From Flavobacteriales bacterium (GTDB lineage: Bacteria; Bacteroidota; Bacteroidia; Flavobacteriales; Flavobacteriaceae): DNA of 15,640 nt. Shown in pieces: positions 1 through 8,418 of the stretch. How positions within the stretch are numbered: position 1 is the first letter of the stretch; every line of letters starts with the position of its first letter. The stretch covers positions 1 to 15,640 of the forward strand of contig JALSTJ010000098.1 in NCBI GenBank assembly GCA_026983815.1, read 5' to 3'. Made by a program: the position numbers and the translations under genes. The notes under the pieces were generated by a model, which did not search any database, was not told where the DNA came from, and was given only the letters and a program-made list of their open reading frames with translations.

Positions 1-1263
1 GTCAATAAAATCGATAATGGACTGTTGGGTTATTTTTTTATTGGTTCGGGTCAATTGTTTCAAAGTTTCATAAGGTTGCGGATAGTTTTCTCTGCGCAAA
101 ATAGTTTGTATGGCTTCGGCAACTACCGCCCAATTGTTTTCCAAATCATTATCAATTGTTTTCTTGTCTATCAATAGTTTATTCAAACCTTTGAGAGTGG
201 ATTTAAAACCGATAATGGTGTGGGCAAAAGGCACTCCTATATTTCTTGTTACGGTTGAATCGGTCAAATCCCGTTGTAACCGTGATATCGGTAGTTTTGC
301 CGATAAATGTTCAAACAAAGCATTTGCAATTCCCAGATTGCCTTCCGAATTTTCAAAATCAATGGGATTTACTTTATGAGGCATCGCTGACGAACCGACT
401 TCGCCTGTGTTGATTTTTTGTTTAAAATATCCCATTGAGATATAGGTCCAAAAATCTCTGTTTAAATCGATAAAGATGGTATTTATTCGTTTCAAAGCAT
501 CGAAAAGAGCCGAAAGATGGTCGTAATGCTCAATTTGTGTAGTAGGAAAAGAATGGTGCAATCCCAAAGTTTTTTCAACAAAGTTTCGAGCAAAAGTTTT
601 CCAATCGATATTGGGATAAGCCAAATAATGAGCATTGAAATTTCCTGTTGCTCCTCCGAATTTTGCCGCTATCGGTATTTGGTCTAACAATTTTAATTGT
701 TGATGAATACGTTCGATAAAAACATCCACTTCTTTTCCCAATTTTGTGGGAGATGCCGGCTGACCGTGTGTTCGTGCCAACATCGGAATGTTTTTCCATT
801 CATCGGATAATTCTTGTAATTTTTTTATCAAATTTTTTATTTCTTGCTTGTAAACATCCATTGCCGCTTTTACCGACAATGGAATAGCCGTATTGTTTAT
901 ATCCTGTGAAGTCAAACCGAAATGTATGAATTCCTTGAACTGTGATAATTTCATTTCATCAAATTTGTCTTTGATAAAATATTCAACCGCTTTTACATCG
1001 TGATTGGTAATTTTTTCAATAGTTTTGATTTTCCGGGCGTCTTTCAAGTCAAAATTTTTATAAATCAGTCGCAAATCGTCAATTTTTGTCCGGTCAAAAT
1101 CTTTCAATTGTGGTAAGGGGATTTTACATAACTCGATAAAATATTCTATTTCTACAAATACTCTGTATTTTATCAAAGCCGATTCGGAAAAAAATCGGGC
1201 TAAACTTTCTACTTTTTTTCTATATCGTCCGTCTATTGGTGATATTGCTTCTAATGTATTCAT
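1..1263 (-). CDS. purB: Adenylosuccinate lyase, 3' end beyond the window
   Basis: Cleaves SAICAR to AICAR plus fumarate and adenylosuccinate to AMP plus fumarate, so it acts twice in purine synthesis. The reading frame is open from the ATG at 1261-1263 to position 1 (421 codons). It aligns from memory with E. coli PurB nearly end to end: N-terminal AISPIDGRYR, THGQPASPT around His166 (general acid region), and the fumarate-lyase signature GSSAMPHKVNPIDFENSEGN at about residues 290-309, which carries the mobile-loop catalytic serine. By comparison with E. coli about 35 C-terminal residues lie beyond the window. Last visible gene of the minus-strand operon, 29 bp after guaA, with no Shine-Dalgarno sequence. 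The truncation is only the window edge; nothing suggests a broken gene. Confidence 0.97.
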   Translation of the reverse strand, partial: MNTLEAISPIDGRYRKKVESLARFFSESALIKYRVFVEIEYFIELCKIPLPQLKDFDRTKIDDLRLIYKNFDLKDARKIKTIEKITNHDVKAVEYFIKDKFDEMKLSQFKEFIHFGLTSQDINNTAIPLSVKAAMDVYKQEIKNLIKKLQELSDEWKNIPMLARTHGQPASPTKLGKEVDVFIERIHQQLKLLDQIPIAAKFGGATGNFNAHYLAYPNIDWKTFARNFVEKTLGLHHSFPTTQIEHYDHLSALFDALKRINTIFIDLNRDFWTYISMGYFKQKINTGEVGSSAMPHKVNPIDFENSEGNLGIANALFEHLSAKLPISRLQRDLTDSTVTRNIGVPFAHTIIGFKSTLKGLNKLLIDKKTIDNDLENNWAVVAEAIQTILRRENYPQPYETLKQLTRTNKKITQQSIIDFID

Positions 1264-1292
1264 TTGTTTTTATTTTAAACATTGATAAAAAA

Positions 1293-2855
1293 TTATTCCC
1301 ATTCTATGGTGGCAGGCGGTTTTGAACTGATATCGTAAACTACCCGATTGATACCTTTTACTTCATTTATAATTCGTGTGGAAACCCAATCCAAAAAATG
1401 ATATGGCAAACGAGACCAGGTTGCCGTCATAAAATCCGTTGTATTAACAGAGCGGATAACGACGGTATATTCATAGGTGCGTTCATCTCCCATAACTCCT
1501 ACGGATTTAACCGGTAGAAGCACTACAAAAGCTTGATTTACTTGATCATACAAATTGTTTTTGTATAATTCGTCTATAAAAATAGCATCGGCTTCTTGCA
1601 AAATTTTAATTTTTTCTTTACTGATTTCTCCCAATATCCGAATACCCAATCCGGGTCCGGGAAAAGGATGTCGCATAATCATTTTTTTTGGGATGCCCAA
1701 TTCTACCCCCAGTTTCCGAACCTCGTCTTTAAATAATTCTTTTAGGGGTTCCAGTAGTTTTAAATGCATTTTCTCGGGAAGTCCACCTACATTGTGATGT
1801 GATTTTATAGTAGCCGAAGGACCTCCTTTTGCCGACTTGGATTCAATGATATCGGGATAAATAGTTCCTTGTGCCAAAAAACCTACATCGGATATTTTGG
1901 CGGCTTCACGATTAAAAACTTCTATAAATTTTTTACCGATGATTTTTCTCTTTTCTTCCGGCTCTTTAACGCCTTTTAGCGCATTGATAAATTCTTCGGA
2001 AGCATCTACTTTTTTGATATTCATTTGATAATTTTCGGCATAAGTTTTCATTACGGTTTCCACTTCATTTTTTCGTAGCAAACCCGTATCTACAAATATA
2101 CAAGTCTGTTGATCTCCTATGGCTTGGTGTATTAACATTGCCGTAACCGACGAATCCACTCCTCCCGATAATCCCAGTATTACTTTTTGATTGCCTACAA
2201 TTTCTTTTATTTTTTTAATTTCATTTTCAATATAACCGGATAAATTCCAATTTTTGTCCGCCTTGCAGATGTCAATTACAAAATTTTTAATTATTTGAGT
2301 GCCAAATTCGGTATGTGCCACTTCGGGATGAAATTGAGTAGCATAGATTTTCTTTTCATCATTAGCTATGGCGGCTATACAAATTTTCGTAGAACCTAAT
2401 TTTTTAAAACCTTGCGGAAGTTGTGTAACTTCGTCGTAATGGCTCATCCAAACGGTAGATTTTTCGGGGATGTTTTTTAATAAAATATGGTCTGTTTCTT
2501 TATAAAATTCACTTCTTCCGTATTCTCCTATTTTGCCTTGAACAACTTTTCCTCCCAACAAATGTGTTGTCAATTGCATTCCGTAGCAAATGCCCAAAAC
2601 CGGAATTTTTGTTTCATAAATTTTTTTGTCTATCAGATGTGCATTTTTATCATTAACCGATGACGGACCGCCCGAGAGTATGATACCTTTGGGGCGGGTG
2701 CTTAAAACATCTTCTATCGGGGTATTATAAGGAACAATTTCGGCATATACTCCAAGTTCTCTTATCCTTCTGGCAATCAATTGGTTATATTGAGAACCAA
2801 AATCGATGATGACGATGCCGCCGGTTTTATATGATTGATTTTTATTGTTGGACAT
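1293..2855 (-). CDS. guaA: GMP synthase (glutamine-hydrolysing)
   Basis: Converts XMP, ATP and glutamine to GMP. It is 520 aa, the normal length for the two-domain bacterial enzyme. The N-terminal class I glutamine amidotransferase domain (about residues 12-195) shows the nucleophile in GICYGMQ (Cys90) and the His-Glu pair in FHPE (His176, Glu178). The ATP-pyrophosphatase domain follows with the P-loop LSGGVDSS (229-236), and the dimerisation domain ends in the canonical PPATIEWE. It lies 12 bp after pyrI and 29 bp before purB. It is the only GMP-branch gene here; guaB, which supplies XMP, is not in the window. All motifs are intact. Confidence 0.98.
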   Translation of the reverse strand: MSNNKNQSYKTGGIVIIDFGSQYNQLIARRIRELGVYAEIVPYNTPIEDVLSTRPKGIILSGGPSSVNDKNAHLIDKKIYETKIPVLGICYGMQLTTHLLGGKVVQGKIGEYGRSEFYKETDHILLKNIPEKSTVWMSHYDEVTQLPQGFKKLGSTKICIAAIANDEKKIYATQFHPEVAHTEFGTQIIKNFVIDICKADKNWNLSGYIENEIKKIKEIVGNQKVILGLSGGVDSSVTAMLIHQAIGDQQTCIFVDTGLLRKNEVETVMKTYAENYQMNIKKVDASEEFINALKGVKEPEEKRKIIGKKFIEVFNREAAKISDVGFLAQGTIYPDIIESKSAKGGPSATIKSHHNVGGLPEKMHLKLLEPLKELFKDEVRKLGVELGIPKKMIMRHPFPGPGLGIRILGEISKEKIKILQEADAIFIDELYKNNLYDQVNQAFVVLLPVKSVGVMGDERTYEYTVVIRSVNTTDFMTATWSRLPYHFLDWVSTRIINEVKGINRVVYDISSKPPATIEWE

Positions 2856-2867
2856 TAATGAAACTTT

Positions 2868-3323
2868 TTAAAAATTAAACTTTACGTGTTCAATAGAATA
2901 TTTTTTTTCGCAATATTCACATTTTACTTCAACGGCTTTGTTTGCTTTAATAAGAAATTTGGTCGTAACATTTTCTATATTGGTAACACAATTGGGATTG
3001 GGACAGATAATATATTTTGATATCTTTTCGGGTAAATGGATTTTTCTCTTTTTAACCACTTCAAAATTATCAATGATGGTTAAAGTCGCTTCGGGAGAAA
3101 TCAAAGCAATGCTATTGACTTCGTCATCTGTTAACACACGATTTTCGATTTTAATAATATCTTTTTTACCGATTTTTTTACTGGATAAATTTATTCCTAT
3201 CATCATAAGACTTTTGGTATGATTCAGGTTCAGCAATTCTATGACTTGCATAGCTTTTCCGGCGGTTATATGGTCTATAACCGTTCCGTTTTTGATGGGA
3301 TCAACTTTTAATTTTTTTTTCAT
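2868..3323 (-). CDS. pyrI: Aspartate carbamoyltransferase regulatory chain
   Basis: Regulatory subunit of class B aspartate transcarbamoylase; in the known enzyme, dimers of PyrI join two PyrB trimers and bind ATP or CTP to set activity. It is 151 aa, the usual size. The N-terminal allosteric domain (about 1-97) contains NGTVIDHI and GINLSSKK, the nucleotide-binding region. The C-terminal zinc domain keeps all four ligands, Cys107, Cys112, Cys135 and Cys138, in the E. coli spacing (CPNPNC ... CEYC). Oddly, it does not follow pyrB: purQ, purD, purN and purF lie between the two, about 4.2 kb. It sits 25 bp after purF and 12 bp before guaA, so it is probably co-transcribed with pyrB anyway. Its presence implies CTP/ATP control of pyrimidine synthesis. 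Confidence 0.97.
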   Translation of the reverse strand: MKKKLKVDPIKNGTVIDHITAGKAMQVIELLNLNHTKSLMMIGINLSSKKIGKKDIIKIENRVLTDDEVNSIALISPEATLTIIDNFEVVKKRKIHLPEKISKYIICPNPNCVTNIENVTTKFLIKANKAVEVKCEYCEKKYSIEHVKFNF

Positions 3324-3348
3324 TTGTCAAAAAATTTATAGAGTTTTT

Positions 3349-4782
3349 TTATATTTTTTTGTTTTCTTTTCTTTCGCTTTCTATATCTTTAAGAACTTTA
3401 TTGATATTTTTTGTCGGATAATTACCGGTAAAACAAGCATCGCAAATTTTTATTTTATCAAAAACATCGGGTAATTCATTCAAATCAAAATAAAATAGTT
3501 CATCGGCTCCAATGTATTTTCTAATTTCATCTTTTGTTTTTTTATTGGCAATCAGTTCGGTTTTAATAGACATTTCTATACCGTAAACACAAGGATATTT
3601 AACAGGTGGAGCAGCGGATACAAAATAGACTTCTTTGGCTCCTGCATCTTTCAAAATTTTTACAATACGTTTGGATGTAGTGCCTCTTACAATCGAATCG
3701 TCCACTACCGCCACTTTTTTGTTTCTGATGGCTTTTTTAATGGGATTTAATTTTTTATGCACAATATTTTCCCTTTCTTTTTGTTCGGGAGCAATAAAAC
3801 TTCTTCCGATATAGTTACTTTTGACCAAACCTCTGTGGTGGGGAACGTTCAGCGCTTCGGCTAAACCGGATGCGGCAAAAAATCCCGAGTTGGGCACGTC
3901 AATTACAACATCGGGTTTAAGACCTTTTTCTTTGAATTGTTTTGCGATTTTTTGTCCTAATCTTACGCGTTTTCCCGCTACGTTATTTCGGTAAAAAATG
4001 CTGTCTTCCCGTGCAAAATACATATACTCAAACACGCAAAAATGTTGTTCTTTTCTATGACCGATACCGGTATGAATATTCAGTTGATTATCGATAAAAA
4101 CAATTTCTCCTGCTTGCAAATCTTTAACTACTTCATAACCCAGATGATCAAAAGTTATATTTTCCGAAGCAAATCCATACGAAACACTTCCGTTATTTTC
4201 TTTTTTCCCCAATACCAACGGACGAATTCCATTGGGATCCATAAAAGCCAAAAGTCCGTGGTTCGCAATAATTGCAATAACTGCATAAGCTCCTTCTACT
4301 TTTTGTTGCGTAATTTTTACGGCATCAAAAATTTCTTTGGTTTTCAGGTGTTTCAAATCCTTGTTTTTTAATTCGGCTGCAAGTGTATAGAGCAAAATTT
4401 CCAAATCATTGGTTGAATTTGGCAGGACATGATATTCTTCATAGAGAGCTTTTTCCATCTCTTTGAAATTGGTAACATTTCCATTATGAACCATTGCCAG
4501 CCCATAGGGAAAATTGGTAATAATCGGTTGAACATTTTCTATTGAATTGCTTCCGTGTGTAGTATATCGAACGTGTCCGATGCCTATTTTTCCCTGTAAT
4601 CGCTCGTAATGTTTTTGGCTGAAAACTTCATTGACCAAACCCATTCCTTTTTTGGTATGAAACATTTTTTCGAAGGTAACAATCCCCGCAGAATCTTGTC
4701 CGCGATGTTGTAAAGTCAATAGACCATACATTAAGTCTCCTACAATTTTTTCGTTACCGGTAAATCCTATAATTCCACACAT
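3349..4782 (-). CDS. purF: Amidophosphoribosyltransferase (glutamine PRPP amidotransferase), Fe-S type
   Basis: Commits PRPP to purine synthesis by making 5-phosphoribosylamine with glutamine nitrogen. It is 477 aa. The protein begins MCGIIGF with no propeptide, so Met removal alone would expose the Ntn catalytic Cys. The glutaminase domain includes HRGQDSAG and GHVRYTTHG. The phosphoribosyltransferase domain carries the PRPP loop VVDDSIVRGTTS (359-370). Four cysteines fall where Bacillus subtilis PurF binds its 4Fe-4S cluster: Cys249 (HFCVFEY), Cys398 (KYPCVYG), Cys447 and Cys450 (CDACFTG). This points to the oxygen-sensitive Bacillus-type enzyme rather than the cluster-free E. coli type. 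It lies 6 bp after purN and 25 bp before pyrI. Confidence 0.98.
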   Translation of the reverse strand: MCGIIGFTGNEKIVGDLMYGLLTLQHRGQDSAGIVTFEKMFHTKKGMGLVNEVFSQKHYERLQGKIGIGHVRYTTHGSNSIENVQPIITNFPYGLAMVHNGNVTNFKEMEKALYEEYHVLPNSTNDLEILLYTLAAELKNKDLKHLKTKEIFDAVKITQQKVEGAYAVIAIIANHGLLAFMDPNGIRPLVLGKKENNGSVSYGFASENITFDHLGYEVVKDLQAGEIVFIDNQLNIHTGIGHRKEQHFCVFEYMYFAREDSIFYRNNVAGKRVRLGQKIAKQFKEKGLKPDVVIDVPNSGFFAASGLAEALNVPHHRGLVKSNYIGRSFIAPEQKERENIVHKKLNPIKKAIRNKKVAVVDDSIVRGTTSKRIVKILKDAGAKEVYFVSAAPPVKYPCVYGIEMSIKTELIANKKTKDEIRKYIGADELFYFDLNELPDVFDKIKICDACFTGNYPTKNINKVLKDIESERKENKKI

Positions 4783-4788
4783 AATTTT

Positions 4789-5379
4789 TTATATTGAATT
4801 GGTAAATATTTTTTTTAAAGTTTCCGAATAAAATTCATGCTCAACCGCCAGTCCTCTTTTTTCAACTTCTTCAATAGTTTTGCAGCCGGATAAATCCACT
4901 TCTCTTTGTGCAATAATTTTTCCCGTATCAATGTTTTCATCGACGTAGTGAACGGTTATTTTTGTCTTTTTCAATCCGTTTTCAAATGCCCAATTGTAAG
5001 CTCGTAATCCTTGATGTATATTGGTGTCGGCGGGGTGTATATTTATGATTTTATTTTTATATTTTTTTACGATTTCGGGATTTAATATTTTCATATAACC
5101 GGCTAAAATTATATAATCAAAATCAATAGAAGTCAAGAGTTCCATCAAATGTTTATTAAATTCATTTTTATTTCTTTCTTTGGCATTGATGGTTTGGGTT
5201 GCAATGCCTGATTCATTGGCAATTTTCAAACCTTGGGCATCGGGATTATCGGAAAAAACCAGAACAGGATAAGCAATATTTTTTAGTATGCCGTTTTGAC
5301 ATTCTTCAATAATACGTTTCATATTTGAACCGCGTCCCGAAATAAATATGATGATTTTTTTCAATTGCCTATTTTTCAT
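4789..5379 (-). CDS. purN: Phosphoribosylglycinamide formyltransferase
   Basis: Transfers the formyl group of 10-formyl-THF to GAR, the third step of IMP synthesis. It is 196 aa, normal for PurN. The N-terminal phosphate-binding loop is SGRGSNM (14-20). The catalytic triad known from E. coli (Asn106, His108, Asp144) is matched with the same spacing by Asn113, His115 and Asp151 (NIHP ... ENIDTG). The segment just after the His reads PADTNIHQGL instead of the common PSLLP.xPGL. The start overlaps the end of purD by 11 bp, implying translational coupling, and purF follows after 6 bp. The ATG used adds only a few residues before the first beta strand, consistent with the family. Confidence 0.96.
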   Translation of the reverse strand: MKNRQLKKIIIFISGRGSNMKRIIEECQNGILKNIAYPVLVFSDNPDAQGLKIANESGIATQTINAKERNKNEFNKHLMELLTSIDFDYIILAGYMKILNPEIVKKYKNKIINIHPADTNIHQGLRAYNWAFENGLKKTKITVHYVDENIDTGKIIAQREVDLSGCKTIEEVEKRGLAVEHEFYSETLKKIFTNSI

Positions 5380-6631
5380 ATTTAAGTTCTTGATTTTTTC
5401 TTTTTCCTATATCTGTTCTATAATACATTCCTTCGAAATTGATTTTTTTTACGGCATTATATGTTTTTTTTAATGCTTCTTCCAAAGTTTTACCCCTTCC
5501 AACCAAATTTAAAACTCTCCCGCCGTTGGTATAGTATCGGTTATTTATTTTTTTTGTTCCCGCATGAAAAATCAGCAAATCTTTGTGGTCAATGCTTTCG
5601 AGTCCTTCAATTAGTTTTCCTGTGGTGTATTTTTTAGGATATCCTTTGGAAACCAATACAACATCGGTAAAATATTCTTTTGCGAATTTCAGATCGATTT
5701 TTTCCAAATTTTGCGACAAACAAGCTTTTGTAAGTTCCACCATACTTGTTTGAAGTGAAGGTAATAATACTTGTGCTTCGGGATCTCCAAATCGAACATT
5801 ATATTCCAACAGATAAGATTTGTTGTTTTTAACCATTATTCCGAAATATATTATCCCTTTATAATTCATTTTTTCATTTCGGATACCGTAAATACTTGGA
5901 GAAATGATATTTTTTTGTATATCATCCAATATTTTTTGATCGATTTCAACCGGACAATAAGCACCCATTCCACCGGTATTGGGTCCTTTGTCTCCTACTG
6001 ATAATTGTTTATGGTCTTGTGAAACTTTAAGCGTTTTAACGGTTTTTCCATCGGTAAACCCGATGATGGATATTTCATCTCCTTGAATTTTATCTTCAAT
6101 TATGAATTTAAAATTTTTTCCATAGGTCTTTTGTAATTGTTGAAGGGCTTCATTAGCTTCTTTAACGGATGAACAAACAAAAACACCTTTGCCTGCCGCC
6201 AATCCGTCAAATTTAATAACTAAATTTCCGTTTTTATCTAAAATATATTGTTCGGCATCATCAACATTATCGAAGGTTTCAAATTCGGCTGTTGATACTC
6301 CGTATTTTTTCATAAATTTTTTAGCAAATATTTTGGACGATTCCAGACGTGCCGCCAATTGGTCGGGACCAAAAACCTTGATATTTTTATCTGCAAAATA
6401 ATCCGTAATTCCCTTTGAAAGCGGTTGTTCGTTTCCTACAAAAATCAATTCGATTTTATGCAAAGAACAAAATTGTTCAATTTTATTAAAATCATTAATA
6501 TCCATAGGATAACTGTTGGGGATTCCATCGTTTCCGGGAATAGTAAAAACATTTTTCCAAGACAATTCTTTGGCAAATTTCCAAGCCAAAACATGTTCTC
6601 TTCCGCCGCTACCTACGATTGCTACTTTCAT
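5369..6631 (-). CDS. purD: Phosphoribosylamine-glycine ligase (GAR synthetase)
   Basis: ATP-grasp enzyme joining glycine to phosphoribosylamine, the unstable product of PurF. It is 420 aa, the monofunctional bacterial length. Visible motifs in order are VGSGGREH (6-13, N-domain), KFDGLAAGKGV (140-150, ATP-grasp lysine and glycine loop), GDKGPNTGGMGAY (213-225) and NVRFGDPEAQ (278-287, the family signature). It overlaps purQ by 4 bp (ATGA) and purN by 11 bp, so these three genes are probably translationally coupled. Product channelling with PurF, encoded two genes downstream, is plausible but inferred. No missing residues noticed. Confidence 0.98.
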   Translation of the reverse strand: MKVAIVGSGGREHVLAWKFAKELSWKNVFTIPGNDGIPNSYPMDINDFNKIEQFCSLHKIELIFVGNEQPLSKGITDYFADKNIKVFGPDQLAARLESSKIFAKKFMKKYGVSTAEFETFDNVDDAEQYILDKNGNLVIKFDGLAAGKGVFVCSSVKEANEALQQLQKTYGKNFKFIIEDKIQGDEISIIGFTDGKTVKTLKVSQDHKQLSVGDKGPNTGGMGAYCPVEIDQKILDDIQKNIISPSIYGIRNEKMNYKGIIYFGIMVKNNKSYLLEYNVRFGDPEAQVLLPSLQTSMVELTKACLSQNLEKIDLKFAKEYFTDVVLVSKGYPKKYTTGKLIEGLESIDHKDLLIFHAGTKKINNRYYTNGGRVLNLVGRGKTLEEALKKTYNAVKKINFEGMYYRTDIGKRKNQELKYEK

Positions 6632-7458
6632 TTTAATATTTTTTTATTTTTTTGAATGGTGGAAACAATATTATCAAATATTACTTGTCCGGTTTTTTTT
6701 CTTTCTAAAATATTTCCGTTTTTTTTCATTTGCGGCCAATTCGGGTGATTGTAAAAACTCAAAAAAGCTTCCGGATGAGGCATTAAACCCAATATTTGAC
6801 CTGTGCTGTCGGTAATTCCCGCAATTCCCAATGCCGAACCGTTTGGATTGACAGGGTATCGGTCGGTTACATTTCCTTCTTTATCGCAATATTGCAAGGC
6901 AACTTGTTGATTTTTTAATAGTTGCTCTTTTACTTTTGTCGATTTAAAAACCACTTTGCCTTCTCCGTGTCTTACGGGTAATGGCAAAATATCGATATTT
7001 TTCAGAAAAGGAGAATTGTTATTTTGATTGATTTTACAATAAACCCAGCGGTCTTCAAATTTTTGAGAATCATTATGTATCAATGCAATTTCGGGTTCTA
7101 AATTTCCTTGAAGGTGCGGCAATAGTCCCAATTGTGTAAGAATTTGAAAACCGTTACATACGCCTAAAATATATTTTCCGTTTTTTATAAAATCCATTAT
7201 TTCTTCAATGAATGTATTTCCATTGGACATTTTTTTAAATTTTATCTTGTTTGCCATAACTTTACCGGAAGCTATATCGTCTCCGAAGGAAAATCCGCCG
7301 GGAAAATTCAAAATATCAAAACCTTGTAAATTATATTTACCGTTTAATATATCATTAAAATGCACGATGTTTACATCTGCCCCCGATTTTTTGTAGGCGG
7401 CTCCCATTTCAATTTCGCAATTAATACCAAATCCGGTTAAAATCAAGGACTTTACCAT
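6628..7458 (-). CDS. purQ: FGAM synthase glutaminase subunit PurQ (long form)
   Basis: Class I glutamine amidotransferase that feeds ammonia to PurL for conversion of FGAR to FGAM. It is 276 aa, longer than the about 227 aa B. subtilis PurQ. It shows NFPGGFSFGDD (51-61), the nucleophile elbow GVCNGFQ with Cys101, and MPHPEA with His228 and Glu230, so the triad is complete. Extra length lies mainly in the middle (about 115-200) and near the C-terminus. No purL or purS is present in the window, so the synthetase partner must be elsewhere. Bacteroides-type genomes generally carry one large PurL with its own glutaminase domain, which makes a free PurQ here unusual. It follows pyrB after 15 bp and overlaps purD by 4 bp. 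Confidence 0.95.
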   Translation of the reverse strand: MVKSLILTGFGINCEIEMGAAYKKSGADVNIVHFNDILNGKYNLQGFDILNFPGGFSFGDDIASGKVMANKIKFKKMSNGNTFIEEIMDFIKNGKYILGVCNGFQILTQLGLLPHLQGNLEPEIALIHNDSQKFEDRWVYCKINQNNNSPFLKNIDILPLPVRHGEGKVVFKSTKVKEQLLKNQQVALQYCDKEGNVTDRYPVNPNGSALGIAGITDSTGQILGLMPHPEAFLSFYNHPNWPQMKKNGNILERKKTGQVIFDNIVSTIQKNKKILK

Positions 7459-7473
7459 AGCTAATTTATTTTT

Positions 7474-8379
7474 TTAATATTTTAAATTCATCAATTTTGT
7501 AATAATGGCTTGTCGCATAAACACGCCGTTTTTTGCTTGTTGAAAATAGTAAGCATAAGGCATATCATCCACCTCGACGGTAATTTCGTTTACACGGGGA
7601 AGCGGATGTAACAGTTTAAAATTATCTTTTACATTTGAAAGAATTTCGGGTGTAACAATATACGCGTCTTTTACTTTTTCATAGTCTTCCAAAACGGCAA
7701 ATCGTTCTTTTTGAATACGTGTAACATACATAATATCCAATTGGGGCATAATCGGTTTTATATCTTCAATTTCTTCAAATTCAATATTTTTTTCCAGTAA
7801 TTCATCTTTGATATATTGAGGCATTTGCAGATGTTTGGGCGAAGCAAAATAGAATTTCGGTTTAAAAGGAATGAGTGCTTCTGCCAAGGAATGAACCGTT
7901 CTTCCCAAACGTAAATCGCCAATCATAGCAATAGTCAAATTTTCTAATGTTCCTTGTGTTTTTTTAATGGAATACATATCCAACATAGCTTGTGTCGGGT
8001 GCTGATTTGTTCCGTCTCCCGCATTGATCACCGGAATATCAACGGTTTCGGAAGCAAATCTTGCTGCTCCTTCAACTTTATGTCGCATTACGATAAAATC
8101 GGCATATTGACTGATGGTCATCAATGTATCGGCTAATGTTTCGCCTTTTTTTACGGAAGTAGATGAAGTTCCGGACATTGAAAAACTTTGACCGCCTAAT
8201 TTTTTTATAGCGGTATCAAACGAAAAGTGTGTTCGGGTCGAAGGTTCGAAAAACAATAATGCCCCCAATTTACCCGACAAATCGGGTTTGATTTTTCCGG
8301 TTTCAATTTTTTCGGCTAATTCTAATAATTCTAGGATGTCTTTTTTGCCGACATCACGCATCGAAATTAAATTTTTCAT
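7474..8379 (-). CDS. pyrB: Aspartate carbamoyltransferase catalytic chain
   Basis: Condenses carbamoyl phosphate and aspartate to N-carbamoyl-aspartate, the first committed pyrimidine step. It is 301 aa, slightly short but normal. The carbamoyl-phosphate motif STRT (47-50, within FFEPSTRTHFSF), the 80s-loop SVKKGET (75-81), HPTQAMLD (127-134) and HPLPRVNEI (258-266) are all intact. Together with the separately encoded PyrI this predicts a class B dodecameric enzyme. It follows the UMP synthase fusion after 39 bp and precedes purQ by 15 bp. The ATG at 8377-8379 gives the expected N-terminus (MKNLISMRD), with an A/T-rich leader and no Shine-Dalgarno sequence. Confidence 0.98.
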   Translation of the reverse strand: MKNLISMRDVGKKDILELLELAEKIETGKIKPDLSGKLGALLFFEPSTRTHFSFDTAIKKLGGQSFSMSGTSSTSVKKGETLADTLMTISQYADFIVMRHKVEGAARFASETVDIPVINAGDGTNQHPTQAMLDMYSIKKTQGTLENLTIAMIGDLRLGRTVHSLAEALIPFKPKFYFASPKHLQMPQYIKDELLEKNIEFEEIEDIKPIMPQLDIMYVTRIQKERFAVLEDYEKVKDAYIVTPEILSNVKDNFKLLHPLPRVNEITVEVDDMPYAYYFQQAKNGVFMRQAIITKLMNLKY

Positions 8380-8418
8380 TTTTTTTAATTCTATTTTTTT
8401 TGATTATACATTAATTTC

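Noticed and set aside
6516..6815. Plus-strand open frames opposite the minus-strand genes (for example here and 11867-12250, 4042-4371)
   Set aside because: They lie fully antisense to well-supported genes, have low-complexity Phe/Ser/Ile-rich translations and no recognisable domains, as expected from shadow frames in A/T-rich DNA.
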